From NCBI GenBank assembly GCA_910589315.1, contig CAJUTB010000021.1:1-49150 (forward strand): a DNA stretch of 49,150 nucleotides, read 5' to 3'. A model generated the notes under the pieces. The model was given only the letters and a program-made list of their open reading frames with translations. It did not search any database and was not told where the DNA came from. A program made the position numbers and the translations under genes. The stretch is from an uncultured Oscillibacter sp. (lineage in GTDB: Bacteria; Bacillota; Clostridia; Oscillospirales; Oscillospiraceae). How positions within the stretch are numbered: the stretch's first letter is position 1; each line of letters opens with the position of its first letter. This document shows, piece after piece, positions 41,660 to 49,024 of this stretch.

Positions 41660-41962
41660 GGCGCGCCTCGCGGCGCGGGGGCAAGAGAGCCATTTGCAAT
41701 GGCTGGCCCTTTTTTTGAACCCCCCATTTTCTTTTCTCTGGCGAGAGAAAAGAAAACGGGCCGTTCACGGTCCAAAAGAAAAGAGCGTTTGTGAGGTGCG
41801 GTGCAAGACTTTGGATGGTACTCCTAGAAACGAGAAGTCCAAATCGACTTGCCTCTGCGTCTAATTCCGCTGCCGCTGTGCGGTGCTTGTGGAGGACGGG
41901 CTTCTGTGTCTAATTCCGCTGCTGCTGCGGTGCTTGTAGGGGCGGGTCTCTGTGCCCGCCCG
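41660..41962 (-). repeat. Dispersed multi-hairpin repeat, copy B
   Basis: Reads on the minus strand as the same element as copy A: the shared core includes GTCTTGCACCGCACCT, GACAAACGCTC/CACAAACGCTC, the 13-bp hairpin at 41727-41739 and 41744-41756, and the CCATTGCAAATGG stem. Its 5' part holds an internal tandem duplication: 41860-41908 and 41909-41954 are variants of one unit of about 48 bp. It lies between the DMT permease gene and the TagA-like gene. Confidence 0.9.
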
Positions 41963-41978
41963 TTTCCTCCAACTTGTC

Positions 41979-42884
41979 TTAACTTTGCACAACATTCCGT
42001 TTTGGTTCTGGGAGCTGGGCCAAAATTACAGCAGCCAACATCAGTGCACAGCCAAAATATTCCTTGCCCGTCATACGGTCGCCTAAAATAATTGCGCCGG
42101 AGATGGTGGCAAATACAGATTCCATGCTCATCAACAATGATACGACCGCCGGGTTTGAGTCCTTCTGCGCCAGAATTTGCAGCGTGTACGCTACGCCGCT
42201 GGAAAAGACGCCTACATACAGTACCGGCCACAAACAGTTCATCAGCAGCTCCGGCGACGGAAGCTGTTCCGTCATCATGCCAAGGGCGGAAATAATGGAC
42301 ATGACAAAAAACTGCGCGCAGGAAAGCTCTACGCCGTCAACCTTCTGGGTGAAATAGTCGACCACCAGAATTTGTACGGCGAAACAAAGGGCGCAGATAA
42401 GCAGGTAAAAGTCGCCGCCGTTAATGGTGAAATCCTCCGTAATGCAAAGGCAGTAAAGACCAGCCACAGCTAACACAACGCTGCCCCATACGGCTTTCGG
42501 GACACGCTTGTGAAGAAAAAGACCGATAATCGGAACCAAAACGATGTAAAGAGCCGTGATAAATCCCGCTTTGCCGGCAGTTGTGGTCTCAATGCCTTTT
42601 TGCTGAAAGAAACTGGCAATAGCTAACGCCGCGCCGCAGCAAGAACCGCCGATGGCCAGATTTCGCCAGGAAGTACGGACGGTATCCTCCTGTATCTTCC
42701 GGCGCACGGACCGGCGCAGGGCGCAAAGAGCCAGAAGAAAGAAAAAAGCAATGACCGCACGAAGCGTATTAAAAGTAAAAGGCTCCATATACTCTGCGCC
42801 CACGCTCTGGGCAACAAAGGCCGTGCCCCAAATCAACGCCGTGATCAGCGGCAGTACGTTTTGACGAATACGGTTTACTTTCAT
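41979..42884 (-). CDS. EamA/DMT family permease
   Basis: A 301-residue membrane protein with about ten hydrophobic segments in two EamA repeats. Characteristic stretches are ALIWGTAFVAQSVGAEYMEPFTFNTLRAV, FFQQKGIETTTAGKAGFITALYIVLVPI and, in the second half, VFATISGAIILGDRMTGKEYFGCALMLAAV. DMT permeases usually export amino acids or metabolites; the substrate is not evident. ATG 42884 has AGGAGAGG upstream; the longer open frame to 43028 is unsupported. It diverges from the DNA glycosylase gene. Confidence 0.93.
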   Translation of the reverse strand: MKVNRIRQNVLPLITALIWGTAFVAQSVGAEYMEPFTFNTLRAVIAFFFLLALCALRRSVRRKIQEDTVRTSWRNLAIGGSCCGAALAIASFFQQKGIETTTAGKAGFITALYIVLVPIIGLFLHKRVPKAVWGSVVLAVAGLYCLCITEDFTINGGDFYLLICALCFAVQILVVDYFTQKVDGVELSCAQFFVMSIISALGMMTEQLPSPELLMNCLWPVLYVGVFSSGVAYTLQILAQKDSNPAVVSLLMSMESVFATISGAIILGDRMTGKEYFGCALMLAAVILAQLPEPKRNVVQS

Positions 42885-42917
42885 TTCAAATCCTCTCCTA
42901 GCTGGGCGGGGTTGCTC

Positions 42918-42946
42918 TTGCGTCCCGCTGTTATTCATGGTACAAT
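42918..42946 (+). promoter_or_regulatory. Sigma-A promoter of the glycosylase operon
   Basis: TTGCGT (42918-42923), 17 bp, TACAAT (42941-42946), about 75 bp before the glycosylase start codon. Confidence 0.6.
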
Positions 42947-43021
42947 AGCCGCAAAACGGCAGTTTTACAGCGGCAGAACAAGCCGCCGCATAAGTCGTTA
43001 TTTTAACACCGAGGTGAGAAA

Positions 43022-43639
43022 ATGGCAAGACTTTCCCAGGAATTCTATAACCAGGATACGGTGGAGGCGGCCCGGCAGTTGTTGGGCAAAGTGCTGGTGC
43101 GCCGCCTGGACAGGGAGTTTCTGGCGGGCCGCATTACGGAAACCGAGGCGTATATTGGGCGGTGTGACAAAGCGTGCCATGCGTATAATTACCGCAAAAC
43201 GGCGCGGACGGCGACGCTCTACAAACCGCCTGGTCATGCCTATATTTATCTGATCTACGGAATGTATCACTGCCTGAATTTCGTCACGGAGCCGGAGAAC
43301 GAGCCTGCCGCCGTTTTAATCCGCGGGCTGTCGCCCCTGGCGGGGCTGGAAACCATGCGCCGCCTGCGGTACGGGGACAAGCCCCTGACGCCTTACCGGG
43401 AGAAAAATTTTCTGAACGGCCCCGGAAAAGTCTGCCGCGCTCTGTCGCTGACCAAAGGGGAAAACGGCTTGGATTTGACCGGAGAGACGCTCTTTGTCTG
43501 CGATTCGCTGGAAGATATTGGAGGAACCATGCCCGCGCTTCCAAAGGAACGGATGAAATCCGGTCCGAGGATTGGCGTGGATTACGCCGAAGAAGCAAAG
43601 GATTTTCCCTGGCGGTTCTGGCTGGAAAAGGAGGATTGA
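43022..43639 (+). CDS. 3-methyladenine DNA glycosylase (AAG/MPG family)
   Basis: Excises alkylated purines in base-excision repair. The 205-residue protein matches the eukaryotic-type AAG family also found in Firmicutes: LARQLLGK-type start, ITETEAYIGRCDKACHA with the catalytic glutamate, YIYLIYGMYHCLNFVTEPE, AVLIRGLSPL and NGPGKVCRAL. AGGTGAG precedes the ATG. It starts a four-gene run with tight spacing (3, 13 and -4 bp). Confidence 0.94.
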   Translation: MARLSQEFYNQDTVEAARQLLGKVLVRRLDREFLAGRITETEAYIGRCDKACHAYNYRKTARTATLYKPPGHAYIYLIYGMYHCLNFVTEPENEPAAVLIRGLSPLAGLETMRRLRYGDKPLTPYREKNFLNGPGKVCRALSLTKGENGLDLTGETLFVCDSLEDIGGTMPALPKERMKSGPRIGVDYAEEAKDFPWRFWLEKED

Positions 43640-43642
43640 GCC

Positions 43643-44284
43643 TTGTATTTATTTGATATGGACGGCACGCTGATTGACTCCAACGGCGTATGGAAAAACG
43701 TGGACCGGGAATTCCTGTCCCGCCGGGGGCTGGCCTATACCCATGCCTATTACGAAGGGGTTGCCCACACGATTTTTCCGCTTGCGGCGAAGTTTACAAA
43801 GGAATTCTGCCATTTGGAGGAGTCCTGCGAGGAAATCATGGCGGAGTGGATGGAGCTTGCGAAGGACGCCTACGCGCACGTGCCGGTAAAGCCCGGCGTA
43901 CGGTCTTACCTGAAGCAGTGCAAAGCGGAGGGGCGGACAATGGCGGTAGTGACTTCCAGCGTGCCGGAGCACTGTCACCTGGCCTTGGAGCGTCTGGGTC
44001 TGGAAAAATATTTTGACCGCGTGACCTTCGCCCAGGATCTGGGCATGGAGAAAAAACAGCCGGAGATCTGGCAGGCGGCCGCTGCCGCCGCGAAGGAGCG
44101 TCCGGAGAGCTGCACGGTGTTTGACGACAGCCTGTCGGCCTGCCGGGGCGCGCGGGCGGCGAAAATGCGGGTAATCGGCGTCTATGACCGCTTTTTCGCC
44201 CAAGACGAAAAAGAAATGCGCAGTTTTTGCGACGTGTATATTGAAAGCTTTGAGGAGCTTTTATGGAAAGTTAAAGAAAAGTAA
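43643..44284 (+). CDS. HAD family hydrolase (beta-phosphoglucomutase-like)
   Basis: A 213-residue phosphatase-type enzyme. HAD motif I is FDMDGTLID at residues 4-12, motif II TSS within MAVVTSSVPEH, the conserved Lys in MEKKQPEIW, and motif IV VFDDSLSACRGARAAKMRVIGV. A helical cap (about 15-85) places it with the beta-PGM/phosphatase subgroup. Substrate unknown; sugar phosphates are typical. The start is TTG 43643, with GGAGG 9 nt upstream and motif I following immediately, so no earlier start is possible. Confidence 0.9.
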   Translation: MYLFDMDGTLIDSNGVWKNVDREFLSRRGLAYTHAYYEGVAHTIFPLAAKFTKEFCHLEESCEEIMAEWMELAKDAYAHVPVKPGVRSYLKQCKAEGRTMAVVTSSVPEHCHLALERLGLEKYFDRVTFAQDLGMEKKQPEIWQAAAAAAKERPESCTVFDDSLSACRGARAAKMRVIGVYDRFFAQDEKEMRSFCDVYIESFEELLWKVKEK

Positions 44285-44297
44285 GGAGCTGGAAACC

Positions 44298-45068
44298 ATG
44301 AATCGTATTTTGGAAAAGTTTGAAAAGGGCGAGCCGGCCATAGGCACATTTGCGCAGCTGAACAGCGCGCAGGCGGTGGAATGTCTGGGAAGGACCGGCC
44401 TGGATTACGTGCTGATCGATACGGAACACTGCATGGCGTATCCGGGCGTTGTGGCAGCGGCGATCACCGCTGCGGACGCGGCGGGGCTGACGCCGCTGGT
44501 GCGGATCAACGAGATCACCAGAAGCGCGGTTTTACAGCCGCTGGACTATGGCGCGAAGGGCTTGATCATCCCGGCGGTAAAGTCGGTGGAGGAAGTGGAA
44601 AAGCTGGTGCAATTTGCGAAATTTCAGCCGGTGGGAAGCCGGGGCTTCTGCCCCACCCGGGACGGCGGCTGGGGTTATGACGCGGAGTCGCTGCAAGGCA
44701 CGGAGGCCTATTTTGCGCGGTGCAACCGGGAAACGCTGCTGATTCCGCAGTGTGAGACGGCGGAGTGTTTGGAGCATATTGAGGAAATCGCGGCGATGGA
44801 AGGCGTGGACGGCATTTTTGTCGGACCGTTTGACCTGTCGATTGCCCTGGGCTGTCCGATGGAGTTTGAGAGCGGCGTGATGAAAGACGCTTTGACGCGG
44901 GTGCGGGACGCCTGCAAGAAAAATCGGAAGCTGGCGTTTATTTTCTGCGGCAGTGCGGAAGACGCCAAAAAACGGGCGGAGCAGGGCTTTGACAGCATGA
45001 CCGTGGGTCTGGACGCGCTGACGCTGATTGACGCATACCGGGCGATGGTGGATGCGTTCCGGGCATGA
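44298..45068 (+). CDS. HpcH/HpaI family aldolase
   Basis: A 256-residue class II (metal-dependent) aldolase that splits 2-keto-3-deoxy sugar acids or similar compounds into pyruvate and an aldehyde. The family blocks are GTFAQLNSAQAVECLGRTGLDYVLIDTEHC, PLVRINEITRSAVLQPLDYGAKGLIIPAVKS, GSRGFCPTRDGGWGY, IPQCETAECLEHIEEIAAMEGVDGIFVGPFDLSIALG. The catalytic His (DTEHC), Arg (VRIN) and metal ligands Glu and Asp are present. AAGGAG precedes ATG 44298. Its stop overlaps the next start. Confidence 0.92.
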   Translation: MNRILEKFEKGEPAIGTFAQLNSAQAVECLGRTGLDYVLIDTEHCMAYPGVVAAAITAADAAGLTPLVRINEITRSAVLQPLDYGAKGLIIPAVKSVEEVEKLVQFAKFQPVGSRGFCPTRDGGWGYDAESLQGTEAYFARCNRETLLIPQCETAECLEHIEEIAAMEGVDGIFVGPFDLSIALGCPMEFESGVMKDALTRVRDACKKNRKLAFIFCGSAEDAKKRAEQGFDSMTVGLDALTLIDAYRAMVDAFRA

Positions 45069-45664
45069 GGGAGGTTCTGACAGCGGCGAAGGAGGAAGGA
45101 TTTCTCACTGGGCAGCGGCTGGACCACGGGCGCGTTGAAAATCTGGATTTAACAGAGCTGACTTTTCAAAAATCAACATTTTGCAAATGCGTTTTTACCG
45201 GGTGCAATTTCTGTGCCGCTGCATTTTATGACTGCGTATTTACCGGCTGTGCGTTTCAGGACTGCCGGTTCCAGGGGAGCTTTTGGAAAAAATCCGAGCT
45301 GACCGGAAGCAAAGGCGACGGCGGCGATTTCCGGAGAAGCCGTTTCAAGGAATGCACTATCCGCGATACCCGGCTGCGCTACATAAACTTCACAAACAGC
45401 GTCTGGGAGCGAGATGAGATTGAGGAAACGGATTTCACAGAATCGGCGTTTCAAGAGAGCCGTTTTGCAAAAATGCAGCTCAAAAAGGTCGACTTTACCG
45501 GCGTGGACTTTTTCAAAGCCGAACTGAAAGGCGTGGATTTGTCCGGCTGTATCCTGGATAAAATCATCCTCTCCGAGACCTGCCGCGAGCTGCGGGGCGC
45601 GAAAATTCACAGTTCTCAGGCCGCGGTAGTGGCCGCAATTCTTGGAATTGAAGTTCTTGCATAA
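45065..45664 (+). CDS. Pentapeptide repeat protein
   Basis: A 199-residue protein with at least 15 consecutive A(D/N)LXX-type repeats, e.g. LDLTELTFQKSTFCKCVFTG, CAFQDCRFQGSF and VDFTGVDFFKAELKGVDLSG, expected to form a right-handed quadrilateral beta-helix. A gap around DGGDFRRSRF suggests two sub-blocks, as in Qnr- and McbG-like proteins that protect DNA gyrase. Unrelated roles are equally possible and I do not assign resistance. ATG overlaps the aldolase stop (ATGA). It is the last gene of the cluster. Confidence 0.9.
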   Translation: MREVLTAAKEEGFLTGQRLDHGRVENLDLTELTFQKSTFCKCVFTGCNFCAAAFYDCVFTGCAFQDCRFQGSFWKKSELTGSKGDGGDFRRSRFKECTIRDTRLRYINFTNSVWERDEIEETDFTESAFQESRFAKMQLKKVDFTGVDFFKAELKGVDLSGCILDKIILSETCRELRGAKIHSSQAAVVAAILGIEVLA

Positions 45665-45666
45665 GT

Positions 45667-45700
45667 TCGCGCCTGACGGCATTGCCGTCAGGCGCGATTT
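45667..45700. terminator. Bidirectional terminator
   Basis: TCGCGCCTGACGGC (45667-45680) and its exact complement (45684-45697) form a 14-bp stem with a 3-nt loop, followed by TTTGTATT. It lies between the convergent pentapeptide and aldo-keto reductase genes. Confidence 0.8.
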
Positions 45701-45717
45701 GTATTGTTACAGAGAAA

Positions 45718-46740
45718 TCAGGAATGATGAGCGGCGTAAAATGCGTCGTAGCCCTTGAGCATTTCCGCCAGAAGAGCGGGCGTGTCCAGGCCGTAGGGAC
45801 AGCGGCTCTTGCACGCGTTGCAGTGGATGCAATTTTCAATACGGTGCATTTTCGCGTGCCATTCATCGGATAAGTACGGCTGGTAGGGCGAACGGTTCAT
45901 CAGCGGAATCATACGCGCCGCCATTGGAATATCGATCTCCGCCGCGCAGGGCAGGCAGTATCCGCAGCCCCGGCAGAAGGCGCCCGACAGTTCTTTCCGG
46001 TCCGCGTCGATGACGGCTTGCAGCTCCGGGGTCATAGCGGCGTTTTTCTCGGTCAGTTCCAGCCACTGGTCCAATTCTTCCTCGCGCTGAATACCCCAGA
46101 TCGGCGCCACATTTTCGTATTTCTGCATGAACGCATAACAAGCCGCCGCATTGTTCAAGATACCGCCCGAGAGGCCCTTCATGGCGATGAATCCCATATC
46201 CGCCGCCTTGCAGGCTTCCACCAGCTCAATATCCTTTTCCGTCGCAAGATAGCAGAACGGGAATTGCAGCGTTTCAAAATTGCCGGATGCAATCGCTTCC
46301 TTGGCCACGTTCAGCCGGTGGTTTGTAATGCCGATATGACGGACATACCCTTTCTTTTTCATCTCCAAGGCGGCGGCAAACGGCCCCTCCGGGTCGTTGA
46401 TATCCGGCATTTTGGCGGGGTTGTGGAATTGCAGCAAATCGATGTAATCCGTTTTCAGCATCCGCAGGCTGTTTTCAATGTGGGCCTGGACGGTTTTTCG
46501 GTCGGCCCCTCCGCTTTTGGTGGAAATGACCACATTCTGTCGGATGCCCTCAAAGGCCAGCCCCAGTTTTTCCTCGCTGTCGGTATACGAATTTGCCGTG
46601 TCAAAATAGTTAATGCCCGCGTCGTATGCGCGGCGGACCAAACGTACCGCGTCTTCCTTCGAGATCCGCTGAATCGGAAGCGCGCCGAAGGCAGTTTTTG
46701 TAACCATCAATTCCGTGCGGCCCAGTCTGATTTTTTTCAT
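45718..46740 (-). CDS. Aldo/keto reductase with C-terminal 4Fe-4S ferredoxin domain
   Basis: A 340-residue oxidoreductase. The AKR barrel (about 1-255) keeps the catalytic tetrad: Asp and Tyr in YFDTANSY, Lys in VISTKSGG and His in DLLQFHNP. The C-terminus carries CRGCGYCLPC and CIHCNACKSRCPYG, a bacterial ferredoxin-type pair of clusters, so electrons may come from ferredoxin instead of, or in addition to, NAD(P)H. This fused type is common in anaerobes; substrates are mostly unknown. ATG 46740 has GGAGGG upstream. Confidence 0.93.
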   Translation of the reverse strand: MKKIRLGRTELMVTKTAFGALPIQRISKEDAVRLVRRAYDAGINYFDTANSYTDSEEKLGLAFEGIRQNVVISTKSGGADRKTVQAHIENSLRMLKTDYIDLLQFHNPAKMPDINDPEGPFAAALEMKKKGYVRHIGITNHRLNVAKEAIASGNFETLQFPFCYLATEKDIELVEACKAADMGFIAMKGLSGGILNNAAACYAFMQKYENVAPIWGIQREEELDQWLELTEKNAAMTPELQAVIDADRKELSGAFCRGCGYCLPCAAEIDIPMAARMIPLMNRSPYQPYLSDEWHAKMHRIENCIHCNACKSRCPYGLDTPALLAEMLKGYDAFYAAHHS

Positions 46741-46787
46741 GTGGATTCCCTCCGCTTTTCCAAAGAAATTGCCGGAAGCCGGCAGTT

Positions 46788-47000
46788 TTACAAAAAATAT
46801 CCTACCACATTTTCTAAGGTTTGTAAATGAAAATCAGCGGCTTTCTCCAAGGTATAGCGGTTTTCCCTCACATCCTTGCCGCCGATGCGATCTTTCAGGA
46901 AATCCTCCGACGGCAGGAACCCAAACCGCTCATAAAAACGCCTCGTCCTGTCGTTATCCTCCAGAACCCATAGAAAAACACACGAAAAACCCAGCGTTTT
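46788..47000 (-). pseudogene. C-terminal remnant of a GNAT acetyltransferase gene
   Basis: The minus-strand frame ending at the TAA of 46788-46790 reads LGFSCVFLWVLEDNDRTRRF, then YERFGFLPSEDFLKDRIGGK and DVRENRYTLEKAADF. This matches the last third of GNAT N-acetyltransferases (LWVLEDNxRARRFYERFGF is their hallmark). The acetyl-CoA-binding part and a start codon are missing. In frame the sequence stays open to about 47100 but no longer resembles GNAT. It fills most of the 368-bp gap between the reductase and mntR. The promoter of the reductase lies inside its tail. Confidence 0.75.
46799..46827 (-). promoter_or_regulatory. Promoter of the aldo/keto reductase gene
   Basis: Minus strand TTTACA (46822-46827), 17 bp, TAGGAT (46799-46804), about 58 bp before the start codon and inside the GNAT remnant. 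Confidence 0.6.
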
Positions 47001-47108
47001 CCAGTCCGGACGGTCCGGGGCGGACGTCCAGCGTCCGACGGGAATGGAGTCCAGATAGTCTTGTAGAAGAATGCCAGAAAAGGTGGGCCGGTGGACCCGC
47101 CTTTCCGC

Positions 47109-47483
47109 TTATGTCCGTCCGCCCCGGCGGATGAAATCGCAGATACGCCCAAAGGTCTCGTCGCTCAAATCGTGTTCCACCTTGCATGCGTCCGCCGCCG
47201 CCTGTTCCGGCGACACGCCAAGAAGCTCAAATAATTTCGTGATGGTTTTATGCCGCCCATAGATTCGGCTGGCAATTTCCAGGCCGCTCTCGTTCAGTGT
47301 AATCGTGCCGTCTGCGGCCATGGAGACGTATCCGCTTTCCCGCAGTTTTTTCATGGCGATACTGACGCTGGGTTTGGAAAATCCCAAATGGTTCACAATA
47401 TCAATGGACCGTACCTGGCCGATCTGCTCCTGCAAAATCAAGATGGATTCCAAGTAGTCCTCTGCGGACTCATGAATCACCAA
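47109..47483 (-). CDS. DtxR/MntR-family metal-dependent transcriptional regulator
   Basis: A 124-residue repressor that senses Mn(II) or Fe(II). The N-terminal winged helix (about 1-65: ESAEDYLESILILQEQIGQVRSIDIVNHLGFSKPSVSIAMKKL) and the dimerisation domain with metal ligands (YGRHKTITKLFELLGVSPEQAAADACKVEHDLS) match MntR-type proteins without the SH3-like third domain. TTG 47483, with GGAGG 8 nt upstream, is the best start; GTG 47480 is an alternative. No metal transporter gene is adjacent, so targets are elsewhere. Confidence 0.9.
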   Translation of the reverse strand: MVIHESAEDYLESILILQEQIGQVRSIDIVNHLGFSKPSVSIAMKKLRESGYVSMAADGTITLNESGLEIASRIYGRHKTITKLFELLGVSPEQAAADACKVEHDLSDETFGRICDFIRRGGRT

Positions 47484-47512
47484 GGCTGCCGCCTCCTTCC
47501 GTATTGTTTTTG

Positions 47513-47541
47513 ATCATACTAAATCCTGTGAGAAAATGCAA
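47513..47541 (-). promoter_or_regulatory. Sigma-A promoter of the MntR-like gene
   Basis: Minus strand TTGCAT (47536-47541), 17 bp, TATGAT (47513-47518). CATACTAAA occurs at 47515-47523 overlapping the -10 and again at 47585-47593. AGGAC/GTCCT arms lie at about 47601-47615. These are possible operators, unproven. Confidence 0.75.
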
Positions 47542-47641
47542 GAATTTTTCGTGAACATTTACAAAACCATGCGCATAGACCGGACATACTAAAACCGGGA
47601 CAGGACGTTCGTCCTAATTTTATTTGCAGGAGAAAACCATT

Positions 47642-48079
47642 ATGAACAAGCTGAAACTGGGCTGTGCCGTTGTCACGTCCGGGAATGCCCGCCGGAGCCG
47701 GGAGGATCAGCCCGAGGACCGCTGCATGATTCTTCAGGCGCTGGCGGCGGTTCCGGCGCGGCTGTTTGAGGCGGTCGTTGTTGTGACGCCATACCCGGAA
47801 ATTATGCGGCGGGCGAGAGATTTCCACTTTGCCGCGCTGTGCAGCGCGCTTCCGGGCAGTGGAATTAAACGGGCGGTTGTGCTGGGGCTGACCGGCCTGC
47901 GGGATTGTGACGGCGTGATGTTCCTCACCGGCAGTCTGCCAACGCCGGGAGCGGATGAGGTTGCGGCGGTGGCGGAAGCCTGGCGGGCCAACCCGCGGGC
48001 GTTTCCGAAAGCAGAGGAAAAGGGACCCTATCTCTTTCCGGCATGGTTTTACCGGGACCTGCTGCAAGCGGCACTTTAA
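47642..48079 (+). CDS. MobA/MocA-like nucleotidyltransferase fold protein, probably degenerate
   Basis: A 145-residue protein that keeps the outline of the NTP_transf_3 (MobA/MocA) fold: a start strand LGCAVVTSG, a central VVVVTPY strand, the IKRAVVLGL segment where MocA has its SxxxGL helix, and a FPAWFYRDLL stretch like the PxxFxxxLF of the family. The key elements are absent: no GxxSRMG-type P-loop arginine/glycine pattern and LTGSLP instead of the metal-binding GDQP. It is about 45 residues shorter than normal MocA. It may be an inactive or divergent member. AGGAG precedes ATG 47642. Its stop codon overlaps that of thiN on the other strand. Confidence 0.65.
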   Translation: MNKLKLGCAVVTSGNARRSREDQPEDRCMILQALAAVPARLFEAVVVVTPYPEIMRRARDFHFAALCSALPGSGIKRAVVLGLTGLRDCDGVMFLTGSLPTPGADEVAAVAEAWRANPRAFPKAEEKGPYLFPAWFYRDLLQAAL

Positions 48080-48708
48080 CCGATGGGAGGCAGTTCCCAG
48101 CCTACGGCTAAAGCGCCTTTGCGGACGGTAATCCGCGCCTCCGGCTTAACGATGTGATTGCTGACCCCCAAGGGAAAATCAGGGGTCAGCACCGCATCAT
48201 GCAAGGGGTATTGAAAACCGGTTTCGTCAACGCCCTCCGCCTGATTGCCCAGGCAGAATGCCGAGAACAGGCCCCACTCGACGGTTTGGGGAATAACAAG
48301 GGATTCGTTTTCGATGACGGTCCATATGAAATGATCGCCGTAAAGAAAGCCTCTGGCTCCATGCCGCCGGATAAAAAGCAATGCTTGCAGATTGGCCAGG
48401 GTATGGTCCAGACGTTTGCCGCCTGTGCCGCCATAGATGTAAATTTCATCGCAGGACTGTTCCAAGGCGGTCCGAATGGCCGCCAGGGTATCGGTGTCGT
48501 CTTTTTCCGTAGGAAGCCGGACAAGAGGAACCTCTGGGTTTTCCGGCGGGGGCATAGAGTCAAAATCCCCCAGCAATAAGTGAGGCGTCAAGCCTGCTTG
48601 GCGGCAGGCTTGCTCACCGGCGTCAGCGGCTATGATAAGGTCGCTGGAGACAGGACGCTCCCGCAGTCCAAAAAAACTGCCTGCGGCAAAAATAAAGGCA
48701 CGTTTCAT
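48076..48708 (-). CDS. thiN: Thiamine pyrophosphokinase
   Basis: Transfers pyrophosphate from ATP to thiamine, giving the cofactor thiamine diphosphate. The 210-residue protein has the TPK catalytic block: IIAADAGEQACRQAGLTPHLLLGDFDSMP (about 28-56), then PTEKDDTDTLAAI and GGTGGKRLDHTLANLQ, with the C-terminal vitamin-binding beta domain (about 120-205). ATG 48708 is set by AAAGGAGG 5 nt upstream. An open frame runs upstream through repeat copy C1 to 49119 and would produce a false extension. Stop codons of thiN and the MobA-like gene share bases 48077-48078. Confidence 0.93.
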   Translation of the reverse strand: MKRAFIFAAGSFFGLRERPVSSDLIIAADAGEQACRQAGLTPHLLLGDFDSMPPPENPEVPLVRLPTEKDDTDTLAAIRTALEQSCDEIYIYGGTGGKRLDHTLANLQALLFIRRHGARGFLYGDHFIWTVIENESLVIPQTVEWGLFSAFCLGNQAEGVDETGFQYPLHDAVLTPDFPLGVSNHIVKPEARITVRKGALAVGWELPPIG

Positions 48709-48786
48709 AAGAACCTCCTTTGAGGAGTTTCTTTTATTATACACGGGGTTGTCAAGCACCTGTTTTTTACAGCAATGCCGGTGGTC

Positions 48787-48986
48787 AGCCGCTTCCGGCG
48801 GCTGGTCCATTTTCCACCCCCCATTTTCTCTTTTTCTTCGCGAAGAAAAAGAGAAAACGGGCCGTGGACGGTCCAAAAGAGAAAAAGACGTTGATAAGAC
48901 TGGTGGAAAATTTCGGCTTGGTGGAACGGATAACGAGAAGTCCATCACTGACTTGATCTGCTTCTCTTTCCGCTGTCGCTGCTGCC
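48787..48986 (-). repeat. Dispersed multi-hairpin repeat, copy C1 (diverged)
   Basis: Same order as copies A and B on the minus strand but more diverged: ACGAGAAGTCC-like start, GGACCGTCCACGGCCC near-palindrome, the long hairpin now TTTTCTCTTTTTCTTCG (48824-48840) with exact complement (48841-48857), and AGCCGC/GCGGCT (48787-48803). Stems are conserved while their sequences differ from copy A. It lies just upstream of thiN. A -10-like TATAAT (rc at 48736-48741) between it and thiN lacks a good -35. Confidence 0.8.
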
Positions 48987-49024
48987 GGTGGTCGAAAGAA
49001 CACGAACCAGCTGCTCCACCCACC

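Noticed and set aside
45065..45664. Quinolone-resistance (Qnr) assignment for the pentapeptide protein
   Set aside because: Only the generic repeat fold is visible; key Qnr loop features cannot be judged by eye and the family is functionally broad.
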